From: Geosiphon pyriformis
Taxonomy: Eukaryota; Glomeromycota; Glomeromycetes; Archaeosporales; Geosiphonaceae
Direction of reading: 5' to 3'
Length of the DNA stretch: 64,000 nt
Assembly (NCBI GenBank): GCA_016748015.1
Contig: JAAOMT010000760.1
Span: 234,663 to 298,662, forward strand
A program made the position numbers and the translations under genes. The notes under the pieces are model-generated. The model searched no databases, was not told where the DNA came from, and worked only from the letters and a program-made list of their open reading frames with translations. Each line of letters opens with the position of its first letter. Positions within the stretch are counted from its first letter, which is position 1. Positions 1-11,045 of this stretch are shown one piece after another.

Positions 1-194
1 CTACAACGTAACTACATAAAGTAACTGGCACGGAATTGGCCATTCCACTTATAAGCCCAGCGGTTCAAATTATAGGAGATAATTTGAAGATAAATTCAGT
101 TACTGGAGGTTCAACCACATCCAGAAAACGTGAATTCACAGCAAACAAGCATCAACAACATTTAAGAAAAGAGACCAAAAACCTCCGGTAACAC
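1..194 (+). mobile_element. 5' end of a gypsy LTR retrotransposon (LTR edge, primer-binding site, leader), truncated
   Basis: This stretch is the near-perfect reverse complement of about 61835-62028, the 5' end of gypsy element 2. Bases 1-18 match the terminal edge of LTR G. A candidate primer-binding site starts at 26 (TGGCACGGAATTGG). The untranslated leader follows up to about 194, where LINE copy 1 begins abruptly, just before the gag start would be expected. The fragment therefore reads on the plus strand and has lost everything after its leader. Confidence 0.75.
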
Positions 195-1228
195 CGAAAA
201 GCTTTAACCAGCTTCGATATCAAAAGTTTTAACTTATAAAATTTGGATAATTCCTTAATGAAGACATCATCATAGTCCTTAAACCATTTCTTCTTGAACA
301 CCTCATTAGTTAAAAGAACCATTATCTTGCAAACAATATCTTACATCGCATCCAAATCTGAGAATTGCTGGGAGGCAATAAAATCATCAGAGAACATGAT
401 GGCATTAGCTGCCGTAGCACTCTTGAACTTGTTTCATTTCGCATCATCAGCACCCTTATAATTAAACTTCCAATGATCTCTATTCACCTGTTTGCGAAGA
501 GAGTTCAATTGCACGTCCAATAAACCACTTAAACCCAAAGACATGGAAACAGTCTGATGGTCCGTTTTGAAATGTTCACTAACATTTGAGACACTGCAGT
601 ATACTATCGCATTAACTAAATTCGAAGAAACTAACATGTAGTCAATTGTTTTCTTAATACCCCTAAAGTTTGCCCAAGTAGGCAATTTCACAGCCGGGCT
701 TTCTACCAAAGAATTTGCCAGACCCAAATCAAGGCACTTCCTAAAACTTGCACATTTACGAGAACCATCTTCATTGAAATCACCACCAAGAACAATGAAA
801 AAAGATTCATTGACAGCCTTCACAATGAGAGAGTTGATCTCACTAGCCTGAGAAAACCAAACTGCTGGAGAAGCACCAGCATAAAGCCCCAGAATCAACA
901 CAGAAAGTTTACCCTTGAAAAGTAATTTAACAAACAGGAGCCGACCAGGCACCTCAGAAACCTTGCATACATGATAAGCCAAAAAAACATTCATGATAAC
1001 AGCAACACCTGCACCCAAGTGACCAGAGTCTGAACCAGAAGTGAACACTTGGACACCATCAAACTTATCTGCAATCCACGGACGAACCTTACTCCTTAAT
1101 TTTGTTTTAGTAATGATAGAGACCAAATTGTTCATTTCCTTATGCCACCTAATAATGTCCTCTTGCTTAGCAGGATTGTTCATGCCTCTGACGTTGCACG
1201 TAGCAACTTTCCAGACCAAACTGCTCAT
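195..1228 (-). pseudogene. LINE copy 1 ORF2 fragment: apurinic-type endonuclease domain
   Basis: In a LINE this domain nicks the target DNA to prime reverse transcription. The start is taken at the ATG at 1228-1226, which overlaps the ORF1 stop and begins MSSLVWKVATCNVRGMN. Recognisable endonuclease/exonuclease/phosphatase signatures are the N-terminal TCNVRGMN block, GGDFNEDG about residue 150 (metal and catalytic residues) and a C-terminal DHQ block. The Glu-bearing TETK block of LINE copy 2 reads TKTK here, so a metal ligand has probably been lost. The frame ends at a TGA at 436-434, at the same codon where copies 2 and 4 also stop. Translation past it, to about 195, continues to resemble the linker region before RT and includes a further TAA. 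No RT remains. Confidence 0.85.
1225..1228 (-). promoter_or_regulatory. Overlapping ORF1 stop / ORF2 start (ATGA)
   Basis: On the minus strand the ORF1 stop TGA and the ORF2 initiator ATG overlap as ATGA. Equivalent overlaps occur at 6355-6359, 13100-13104 and 34093-34096. This is the arrangement expected for termination-reinitiation coupling of a bicistronic LINE RNA. Confidence 0.6.
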
Positions 1229-3019
1229 TGAGTGAGGGGTAGAGACACCGAGCACGCACCTATATTATCCACTTTGGCCAAAAGGCCCAGAACTGTTTTC
1301 ATTAGACACCTCATGCTGTCTTCCAGCTTAGACACTGAAGACATATTGAAAGACACCACTCCCACAACAGTCCCACCACTAGTGGACACACCCGAGCCCC
1401 CACTCGTCACTACATTCGCCCTTTGATCCTGTGATGAAGGTGTCACCAATGGCTGACATCCAGGGCTAGGCTGGGGAACCATTGGCCTAAGTGCATTCAA
1501 CCTCTTAGCCAGCTTACCAACTTGCTCTGCGAGGCAGACAAGATTGCGCTCAAGAGCAGCGAACCTATTGTTGACCTTCATCATAACCAGCAGGGATGGC
1601 TTCATCTCCAAAAAGGAGCCATTGTCTACCAAAACCTTCTGACTAGAGAGGGGGAGCAAAAAAGACCCATGAGCAACTTTTGTCTAAGAAAGACCACCAA
1701 AAGAAACCGGACAAGCAACTGGAGCTGAGCGTTTGGCATAAATAGCCGCCAGCCTGCTTTTATCCATGTCCAAGAAAGCCCTACACAGCAAATTACCAAA
1801 AGAAAACTTTCCGCCAACCACACAATCTAATGATGTATGACCCAACTTCTCACACTTGGCGCATTTAGCAGAGATGAGACAAGACCAGTGGAGATTGGTG
1901 TTTCTAAGTACTGGCGTGGTTTTCACGGCAGCATTCAATAATTCAGCAGAGTTGAAGCAAACAACAGTACATCTGGTCTGAGCATACATAACAGAATGAC
2001 AATCAATGATGCATGTTTTCCCACCCACAGATTTAACAAAATCTCAGATATTGTGAGCATTAGTCCCCATTGACAATGTGTAGAGCAGCATCCTATGTCA
2101 ATCCCTTGCATCCCATGCCTTTTTGTCTGAATTAGCTCTGGCCACACGTACAGCATCTTTCCCAATTAGAATAGACCACTTAGCTGTGACCAAATCAGCC
2201 TGATCCGGTTGCTTAAATTCTACTACTGCCTTCTGCCACAGCCCAATTAACTGCATCTTGATCATCTTAATAACTCCAAACTCGGATAGCGCAGTGCACA
2301 CAGCCTCAGCTGATGTTCCAATTGGAATTTCTTTTAAGACCACAGTCCAATCTGATCGCCCAGATGATTTTTTGAGATTGGTGTTTACTAGGATCTTCGC
2401 ACTTGTAGCCTTATCAGTAGCTTTTATTAGACTCGATTCGGAAGTGAACGTTGCTCTGATGATCCCTAAGAATTTTGAGGGGGTAGACACCCCCCCCAAA
2501 ACCATTGATTCCAGAAAATAATTTCCTCACCACCACAAGTTTTTCTTGAGAAGAATTGCCAGCCATCTTATCCAAGCCAATATCTAACACAAATGACTTT
2601 CTGACTGAAACATTGACCAAGTTTTTCAAAGGAGAGAGGAGCTCAAGAGGAGTATTTGAGAGAATACTATTACCATCACTCTTCTTTGAGAAATCAATTT
2701 TTCCTAATGGCTTGCCCAATACCTTCTTGGTTTTGACTTTTGAATTCGTGGGTGTTTGATCATGATTCCTACCAGCCAGAGCACCACCTTCACCAAAATC
2801 AAAGCTGGTCTTCTCCACCAGACACTTCTCTTCTATATCAATACTTTTAGACTCAGTAGTGTCCTCAGTTTCTAAATCTCATGAACGGCTCTCTTGGACT
2901 TTAGAAGCCACTTTTTCACTACTGGAACTATCTTCCAAAACACCACCCCTCCTCTTCTTTCTCGACAAGACTGTCTCAAAACTATCACCAGAACTAGAAC
3001 TCTTAGCAGCCTTCTCCAT
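1225..3019 (-). pseudogene. LINE copy 1 ORF1, nucleic-acid-binding protein (broken)
   Basis: This is the RNA-binding ORF1 product that would package LINE RNA. Reading from the ATG at 3019 there is a low-complexity basic N-terminus. A domain resembling an RRM follows (about 2180-2330), with the block FGVIKMIKMQLIGLWQK, and then a CCHC knuckle CAKCEKLGHTSLDC (about 1820-1862). A final helical region with Leu heptads precedes the stop at 1227-1225. It is broken by a TGA at 2881-2879 where copy 3 keeps Trp, by a frame change in the C-run at 2490-2497, and by stops near 2100, 2045 and 1683. The start is uncertain: an in-frame ATG at 3106 is also possible, but similarity to copy 3 supports 3019. 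Confidence 0.8.
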
Positions 3020-3165
3020 AATAGCAGTATATGGGCCAATGGTAGCCTTGTAATTAAACAGAAACAGTTTAGAGATATCATATTGAATGATAAAAACTTC
3101 TTTCAAAAAACTTTTTAGACTCTTTTTTGGAATTTGTGGATGAACGAAAGAAAGAAGTTTTTTTG

Positions 3166-4286
3166 GTTATTATGCTGAAATTTGAATATTTTTGCTATTG
3201 GTTTATTAAAAAGTAAAAGCAAAATAAAAATCTATTTTAATATTAAAAAAAATACTTTAATATATAATTTTAACAAAATAAAAAAACAAAAAAATATAAT
3301 AATAATTTACAAATTTTGGATTTTTTTGTTAATTTATTAAATACTAATACAAATTTTAGAAAAATAGAGTTGGCTGTTAAAATAATAAAAATAAAAATAA
3401 TAAAAATATAAACAATATTTATATTAAAAAATCAGTTTTATTAATAACAATAAAATAGATAACTTTATAAATAACTTAATTTATATAAAACTTATATTTA
3501 ATTTTATAAGTTAGATAAACTAATAATATAATTTGATTTTGGTTTTTTAAGTAATAATAAAATTTTTGGCTTTTTTTATATATATTAAATTAAAAATTTC
3601 TGTTTTTGTTTTTATCAAAGAAAAAAATATATTTAATTTTGTTAAGTTTTTTGTATTAAATATTAATATTTTAGTTATTAATAAAAAAAATTACAAGATA
3701 AGTTAAAATTTATTAAAAAACTTTTTATTAAATAGATAATTTTAAAAAAATTTTTATTTTCTTAAAATTTTATAAAATTATTTAATTAATATTTATTTTT
3801 AAATTAATCAAAGTTAATAAACTAATAACAAATAAAATAATTATTTTAAATATTAATTTAAAAAAAATAAACATATATATAAATTAAAAAATAATAATTA
3901 AAAAAATCTCAGTTAATTTTTTTAAATTAACTATAAATTAGCTTTTTTTAAATTTAATAAAATAGTATTAATTAAATTATAGCTTATTAATTTGTAATAA
4001 AAAGCTATAATAAAGTTTAAAAATAAAAAAATCATTAATTTAATGGTTTTTAATTAATCTGTTTTTATAAATAAAAATTAAATATACATAATAAAAACTA
4101 ATATTAATAAATATTATAAACATAAAAATTCAAAAATAAATATTAAGTACTATTTTTTACTTTGTTAATAATCTTAATTATTTTATTAAAAAATTATATA
4201 ATAGTATCTTTTAATAAATATTTTGTTATAATTTAAAAATTCAATATAAATTATAAATAATATAAATTATTTAATTAAAAAAAAAA
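3166..4286. other. AT-rich spacer, no recognisable gene
   Basis: About 1.1 kb of almost pure A/T with short homopolymers and stops in all frames. It is probably a repeat mutated beyond recognition. I could not align any part of it to the LINE or gypsy proteins in the window. Confidence 0.6.
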
Positions 4287-4395
4287 TGTTGATCCCCTGA
4301 CCATAATGAGAGCATAGAGTAGTCAAAGAAATATCTTCCTTTTTCCTTATTCCCTTCTGTTCCCTTCAGTTATTTCTTTACATACACCTCTGTTC
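4287..4395 (+). promoter_or_regulatory. LINE 5' leader, conserved among copies 2, 4 and 5
   Basis: The leader begins with a block (TTGATCCCCTGACCATAATG, then an AGAGCATAG element) repeated with few changes at about 32052 and 46138. It continues as a pyrimidine-rich stretch up to the ORF1 ATG. LINEs usually carry their promoter inside the 5' UTR, so this is the likely internal promoter. That role is inferred from position only. Confidence 0.5.
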
Positions 4396-6357
4396 GTGAC
4401 AATGGATCCAGTAGGCTTTTCTGCTGGTGGGTCAGCATCTGGTTCAGCTGGTGTGGGGACCCGTTCTGGCACTAAAAAAAAGGCGCGCATTAAGAGTGTT
4501 TATGCTCGTGGTCCATCTTACAAGAAAGTGAAGAAACCTGATGATTCTAGTGTTGTAGTAGATTCGTCAGCTGGCCCTCTGCCTATGAACATACTACATG
4601 GTGGCATTGACGACTGGGAGAAATCTTAGGGTAGCAAAATGGACAGTAAGGAATCAAGTATTGATGGGACTTCTGACATTGAGAACATGAAGAACATGAT
4701 TGTGGAAGAAATGAGCTACGTTGATTTTGACGCTTCCGGGGATGACGAACTAATGGGTAATGCTACACCAAAGGATTTGAAAACGAGAATGTACGTATTT
4801 GAACACCCGTCTAAGCAGCCTTCTTTCGTTGATGTGGGTGGTGCTGGCAATGTTTTGGAGCTCCCTCCCTGCACGTTCAATGGATTCAATCAGTTGCTGC
4901 CAGTCACGTTACGTAATCAGGAGATTCGGAGTTTTATTTCAGTGAAATCTTTTGCATTGGATATTGAACTTTCTGCTGTTCCTGGGAAAACTGTTAGTGA
5001 TAAGTTGATTTGTGTGAAAAAAATTTTTTATCAAGTTGATGGTTTTGGGGGGGCTTCGACTCCCTCAAAATTTTTAGGAATAATAAGGTCATCATTTACA
5101 TCTGAAAAAAGTTTGATTAAGACAAGGGAAATGGCAATCAGTGAAAAAATTTTGGTAAATGATGATCTAAGAAAAGTAAACAGCCATTTAGATCGGGAGG
5201 TAATCGTCAAGGAAATCCCAGTGGATCTTCCCAAATCGGCGATTGAGGCAGTGTTCTCCAAGTTTGGTAAGATTATTTCAATCAAAGTGCAGCTTATTGG
5301 TCTTTGGCAAAAAGCCCTAGTGGAATATGAATCATCTGAGATAGCTGATTTGGTCGTGGTTAGATGGTTTGTGCTCATGGGAAAAGATTCTGTTCGCGTG
5401 GCAAAGGCAAGTGTTGATAAACAAATGTGGGTATCTAGGGATCAGCATCGGACATTGCTTTACACTCTTCCAGTTGGCACCACTGCCCATGATTTGTCTG
5501 TATTGGTAGAGGCCTATGGTGGAAAAACTTGTTTTATTGGCCGTAATCTATCTTCATATATTTGTGATCAGTGTGCTGTAATCTGTTTTGAGAGTGAGGC
5601 ATCCAAGTTGGCTGCTTTTGGTTTGGTTCTGGTTTTCAAGGGTGTGAGTTTGCGTTGGGCTGGTCTATCTTTGGCCTGTTGTGCAGTGTGTAAACATTTT
5701 GGTCATGTTTCTGATGTTTGTTCTATGGGTGAGAATTCTGGTGCTCACAGTAAGCGGATGGTAACTTCTCAGGATCGGGTTTGTCTAGCTAATGTATATA
5801 GGAGGAAACAGGCTCCTATCACTCACCCAGTTTCCTTTGGTGACAAGACATGAGTCCAAGTTGCTAGTGACACTTCCTCTTGTGTGGTTTCTTTGGGTTC
5901 TTTTTCTGTTGGTGCTAGTTTCGGTGCGGGTTCTGTCTCGGTAGAATCCTCCTCTTCTGATATCTCTGGTTTGTGCAGTTGGTTGGCAATTTTGGAACAC
6001 TCTTTGGAGCTTTTGGCAGACCGAGTTTCTGCCATTGCGAAGAAGCTGAGTTGTGTTGAGGTAGTATCTTTGGAGTCTTCTTCTCTAATCTCTCATCCCG
6101 TTGCGTCTGCTTCTCTGGCCTCGTGCGTGGATTTGGATATGGCACTGGACGTTCCGTTGGTGGCCTTTCCTTTTCTTTGCCCTACCATTAATGATGCCAA
6201 TCCTGATTTTGGTTCCAGTAGTTCGAAGGTTCTAACTGCCAAGGTTGGTGGTTTGGAGTCAAAGTTGATGGCTTTGGATGCATTAGTCGGCTCAGTGTTG
6301 GCAAGACTGGATATGTTATGTTCTGGTTTGGGTTCTTTGGTTTTCTCGTCTTCTTAA
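4396..6357 (+). pseudogene. LINE copy 2 ORF1, RRM-like plus CCHC protein with two in-frame stops
   Basis: One frame of about 653 codons, starting MDPVGFSAGG. The N-terminus is Gly/Ser-rich with a basic patch (KKKARIK). The middle holds an RRM-like domain with the block FSKFGKIISIKVQLIGLWQK (about 5255-5310). A CCHC knuckle CAVCKHFGHVSDVC lies at 5680-5721, and a Leu-rich C-terminus of probable coiled-coil type follows. The role is inferred to be RNA binding and packaging. Premature stops are TAG at 4627-4629 and TGA at 5851-5853. The second corresponds to Trp in copy 4 (KTWAQVA), so it is a TGG-to-TGA change. Copy 4 also has a stop at the first position. There is no frameshift. The protein would otherwise be intact. 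Confidence 0.9.
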
Positions 6358-6359
6358 TG
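6355..6359 (+). promoter_or_regulatory. TAATG stop-start overlap between ORF1 and ORF2
   Basis: The ORF1 stop TAA and the ORF2 ATG share one base (TAATG). UAAUG junctions of this kind drive coupled translation of ORF2 in the SART1 non-LTR element, so the same mechanism is plausible here. Confidence 0.65.
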
Positions 6360-9300
6360 ACCAGTTTTATTTGGAAGGTTGCTACATGTAATGTTCGAGG
6401 CATGAACATTCCTGTGAAACAAAAAGATATAGTTCGTTGGCACAAGGACATGGGAAATTTGGTTTCTATTTTTACTGAGACAAAGTTGAAGGATAGGGTT
6501 TGTCCCTGGATCGCCAACAAGTTTGATGGTGTTTGGGTGTTTTCCTCTGGTTTGGATTCTGGTTATCTGGGTGCTGGTGTGGTGGTTGTCATGGACTCTT
6601 CTTTGGCAAGACATGTGTGCAAGGTTTCTAAAGTGCCTGGCTGGCTTTTGTCTGTTAGATTGCTTTTCAAGAATAAGCTCTCGGTGTCAATTCTAGGGCT
6701 TTACACTGGTGCTTTTTCGGTGGTGCGGTTTTCCCAGGCTGATGAGATTAACTCTTTTATTGCAAAGGCTGTTAATGAATTTTCTTTCGTCATTCTCGGG
6801 GGTGATTTTAATGAAGACAGTTCTTATAAAAGTGCAAGTTTCAAAAGATGCTTTGATTTGGGTCTGGTCAATTCTTTAGTTGGTAGCCCAGCTGCGATAA
6901 TGTCCACTTGGAAAAATTCTAGGGATGTTACAAAAGTAATTGATTATGTGTTTGTCTCTTCGTGTCTTGTCAATACAATAGTGCATTGTGAGATTTTAAA
7001 TGTCAGTGAGCATTTTGACACAGACCATCGAGCTGTTTCAGTGGATTTGAGTTTGGGCGGGCTCTTGGATATGCGCTTGATTTCTCTTTGCAAGCAGGCA
7101 AATAGGGATCATTGGAAGTTTGACGTCAAAGGTGTCAATGATACTAGGTGATTGGAGTTCAAGGATGCTTCAGCTGCCAATGCCTCTATGTTCTCAGATG
7201 CTTTTGAAGTGGCAGTGAGGTTTTCAGATGTGGACACTATGTGGGACATTGTTCGCAAGATCATGGTTCTTTTAGCAAGTGGTACATTCAAGAAAAAATG
7301 GTTCAAAGGTTTTGACGGTGTGTTTACCAGGACTTCTTCTAGGTTTCACAAACTAGAGCTGCTGGTTTCTAAGTTGGTTAAGGCCTCGCGTTTGGCTTCG
7401 AGTGATGGTTTTGCTTCTTTGTTAGAGGTGTGGTACAGACTTGACTCTTCTGATGCATCGGAGGTTAAGTCTCTGTTTCTTTCAGGTTCTAATTTTGATA
7501 TTATTCATTCTGTGCTAGCTAAAACGAGGAAATTGTACTGCTCTTTGAAATTTTTGGAATCCAAGTATGTTGAAGAATCTTTGATCAAGCAGGCTATTGG
7601 TAAGAGAATGGAGAGTTTTGAGCTGAACAAGAGTCACACCATTAGAAGTGTTTTGGAGCGTCCTTTTTGTAAGGTGGTCCTAGATCATCTGGTTGTAGAA
7701 AAAAAGTTGATTTTGGAGCCCGATTTGGTTAAGTCTAAGGTGGACAAAATTATGGAGGGATGGACCAGAAAATGTGAGGTGGTGTCTGACTTCTCTAAGG
7801 ATTGAGTTTGTCAATTTCGGCCTCTGAATTACGTGTTCGATGGTGCTTTCTCTGATGTCATGTGCTCGATCAGTTTTGATGAGTTGTCAACTGTTGTTAA
7901 AGATCTTCCTGATGGAAAAGCGGCTGGTCTTTCTGGTATCTCCAACAAATTGTGGAAACATTGTGACAAATCTATTTTGGATATGCTTTTGGTGCTTTTG
8001 AATTTCTGTCTGGTTGGTGAGTCAGTTCCTGGGCCTTGGAGGGAAGCTTGGGTCTCGATAATTCCTAAACCATATGAATAGAAGGGAGTTCTCACGAACA
8101 CCTGTCCTATAGCTTTAATTGAAATGGTCCACAAGATTCTCTCCAAGATCCTTTCAGATAGGATCTCTTTGGCTTGCAGTACTTTTGATGTTCTTTGTGA
8201 AGACAATTTTTCGGTTTTAAAAGGTATGATGACACAGTCTCCCATTTTTGCTGTCAGTTCTGTGGTTGAGAATGTCTTGGAGAAGAACCGTGAACTTTGA
8301 CTGGTTTTACAAAACATGCACAAGGCTTATAACTCGGTTGGTTGGGAACATCTTAGGAGGAGTTTGATTAGGATCAAAATATGTGACAGATTTATTAGAT
8401 TTTTTGGCAGTATTCACAATGGTTGTGTCAACAGAGTGATGACTGACTTTGGTTTAACTGATGGGTATTGTGTCCACAATGGGCTGGATCAGGGTAAAGT
8501 TTTCTCGTCTCTTCTCTGGTGTATTTTTTATGATTCGCTTTTGTGTGAGGTCAAGAGGCAGGAGAGTGTGTGGGGCTACAGATTGAATTCTCATTATGTT
8601 TCTAAAACAGGCTGAGTAGATCTTCGTGCTGAATTGACTTTGTTTTTCACTGCTGGTGCTTTCGTTGATGATACTATTTGGGTTGGTAGCAGCCAGACTG
8701 CTACACAACACATTCTGGATATTGCTAGTGAGTTTTTCAGGTTCAATAACATTTCTGTGAATAACAATAAGACAGTGGTCATCCCTATTAACTGTCGGGT
8801 GTTGGACTCTTGTTTAACTATCAGTGACATGCCTATTTCTATCACCAGGAAAGGAGAATCTCATCACTATTTGGGTATTTTTTTGTTTTCTGAAGGTCTT
8901 TTGAAGCCTAGCTTGGCTAAAGCCCAGGCTGATGTATGGTTTTTTGTGAATCTTGTTTTGAGGAAGGCGATTTCGGACAAACAGTGTGCATATTTGGTGT
9001 CTGTGGTTCTTTTCCCTATCATCAGCTACAGGACTCAGTTTAGTTTCGTTTCTTTGGGTGTTTGTAGTAAATGAGATGCGTTGGTACACAAGATCTTTAA
9101 GTCCAAGTCTGGGTTGCCACATGATTTCCTCAGTGATGCTCTTCATCATCCCTCTCTGTACAATCTAAAGACTTTCGAACAAATTCAGGCTGAGAGTAAA
9201 TCAGCCTCCATTATTGCTTTTGCAAATTCCACTGGTGTCTTGGGTCGCTTGTTTTCACATAGGTCTCATGACCTCCAGGTTTTCAGCTGGTGTCCTCGTT

Positions 9301-11045
9301 ATCCCTTAATGTTTCCAGCTCGTGTTGGTGTTAGTCTCTCAAATAATTTTTTGGCTGGTGTGGTCCGTATTTTTTCCAGGTGTGATTTGTTTTTGGGGGG
9401 CCCTCTGGTTTGTGCTTTTTGTCATCGGTGTGGTACTCCTATGTCTTTGGTTTTAGGTGATTCCTGTTTTTTTAAGTGTGTCTCTTTGTTCAGGCGTTAT
9501 GAGATTGCTTTTGTGGAACAGCTTCATGACCGTAATGGTGATGTTTTTAGTTGGAGAACCTTCAAGTGTTGGAAGAGACTGGACCCTCGTGGCCCAGTCC
9601 CTTTCTGGTTTGATCTTTCCATTTGCTTTCTTGGTAGTGTTGTATCTCTCTTCTCAAGTTCCTCTTTGACAGATGATCATGCTGTGTCTGACATTCGTCT
9701 TTTTCATGATTTTGGTGTGGTTCATGACGCTTTGCCGACTGTTGGAGCTGCCCGTCTTTCTGTGTATATGGATGGATCTCTTTCTGGTCTGGGTTCTGTT
9801 GACATGAGGGTGGGTGCTGCTGTTTTTTTTAAGGACCTTAACTTGGGTTTGGGTGTTGGGGTGTCTGGTTTGGTTTCTTCTACTCTGACGGAGCTGCAAG
9901 CTATAGCTTTGGCCCTTGAGTGTGTTCTTTTTTCTCGTTCGGTTGATTTGTTCTCGGATAACCAAGCTGTTTTAGATGCATATAGGTCGGAATTGTCACT
10001 GGTTCGTCCGGATTTCAGGAACTGCTGTTGGATTGAGCGTCATCACATTACTACTGTCATTTGTCAGAAGAATTTGGATGTGAATTGGGTCAAGGTGAAG
10101 GGTCATTTAGGTGTCTCAGGCAATGATCATGCTGATGCACTTGCTAAAGATGCTGCTCTCTCTGCTTGGCGCCTACCTCATTTGGTTAGTGAACGTTTTC
10201 TGTGTGCTGGTGGTGTGGCAGTTTCTGGTAACTTTAGACACTTTGTTCGTGATGTTTTCCGGTCAGTCCATTGAGCTCGTTGGAAGGTCGGAGTGGGTTC
10301 TCATGTCATGGATAATAGGTTGCATGCTGATATCAATTGGTCTAAGTCTTCTATGGTGTGGCACCCCGATTCTCACTTGGCATCCAGTTTTACCAGCATG
10401 CGCACGGCTAGCTGTCATACTTACTTTATGAAGGCTCTCCATCATTGGCTTCTTGTTACTGTGTGCAAGCGTTTGTATGATAGGAGATATCCAAGTGTGG
10501 TCTGTCTGTTCTGTGGTGATGTTAAGACCTCGGATCATGTCTTTTTGTGTCCTCAAGATGCCATTGGTTATGCTCGTTTGTTGGGCACTCATGCTTCAGC
10601 TTGGAAGGCTCTTTCTGGTCTGTCTTGTTCTTTTTTTTGTGTCTTACAGGCTTTGGCTTCTTGTGTTTCTGAGGTTGGAATTGGTGTTGCTCTGTGTAAA
10701 GGCTTTGTTTTCAATGAGTGGTTTCGTGAGTCTGTCTCGGTTTTTAATGATTCTGATGAGGGTACTAAAAGGATTGTGAGCTTTGTGTATGGGTTTTGTC
10801 TTGCATTTTGGGACGACATTTGGTTGGTCTGCGCCAGACACCGAGCGTTTATGGAAAAGCACGGTCTGATTCTGCATGATGGCTCAACTCTTGTTTCAGT
10901 TTCTGGTTTGTCTAAGGTGTTTTCAGCTGGTGTGGTTAGATTGCTGGGAGTGGCTGAGGCTTTTGGAGTTAGTTTCAGGTTTCGTAGATTTTGTCCATTT
11001 TTTTCAGGTATTGGAGATTTGGTTTCTGTGCATATAGATGTATAG
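6357..11045 (+). pseudogene. LINE copy 2 ORF2: endonuclease, reverse transcriptase, RNase H, Cys/His finger
   Basis: A single frame of 1,563 codons. The APE-type endonuclease comes first, with TCNVRGMN, TETKLKD, GGDFNED near 6800 and DHRAVSV. RT follows, with motif A at 8310-8339 and motif C FVDDTIWV at 8661-8684. RNase H comes next, with MDGS near 9766, an ELQAIAL block, SDNQA and GNDHADALAKDA. A terminal finger reads CLFCGDVKTSDHVFLC (about 10502-10549). Premature stops lie at 7149, 7803, 8079, 8298, 8613, 9072 and 10272. In copy 4 the residues at 7803, 8079, 8298 and 9072 are Trp, and at 8613 Arg (CGA). RT motif A reads QNMHKAYNSV where copy 4 has QDMRKAYDSV, so the catalytic Asp is lost. 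RNase H residues look intact. The element is dead. Confidence 0.93.

Larger units (their letters stand above)
195..3165 (-). mobile_element. LINE (non-LTR retrotransposon) copy 1, 3'-truncated
   Basis: On the minus strand this element runs from a 5' end near 3165 through a complete but broken ORF1 into ORF2. ORF2 stops being present just after the endonuclease domain, at about 195. The 5' end (3098-3160) matches the 5' end of LINE copy 3 (11185-11240), which fixes the boundary. LINEs normally lose their 5' end through incomplete reverse transcription, so a missing 3' half points to later recombination or deletion. The break coincides with the gypsy leader at 1-194. The sequence is only mildly AT-shifted, so this is one of the younger copies. 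Confidence 0.85.

Noticed and set aside
3166-4286. AT-rich block as a centromere, origin or mitochondrial insertion
   Set aside because: No repeats, motifs or organelle genes are visible. Decayed repeats elsewhere in the window have the same composition, so decay is the simpler explanation.
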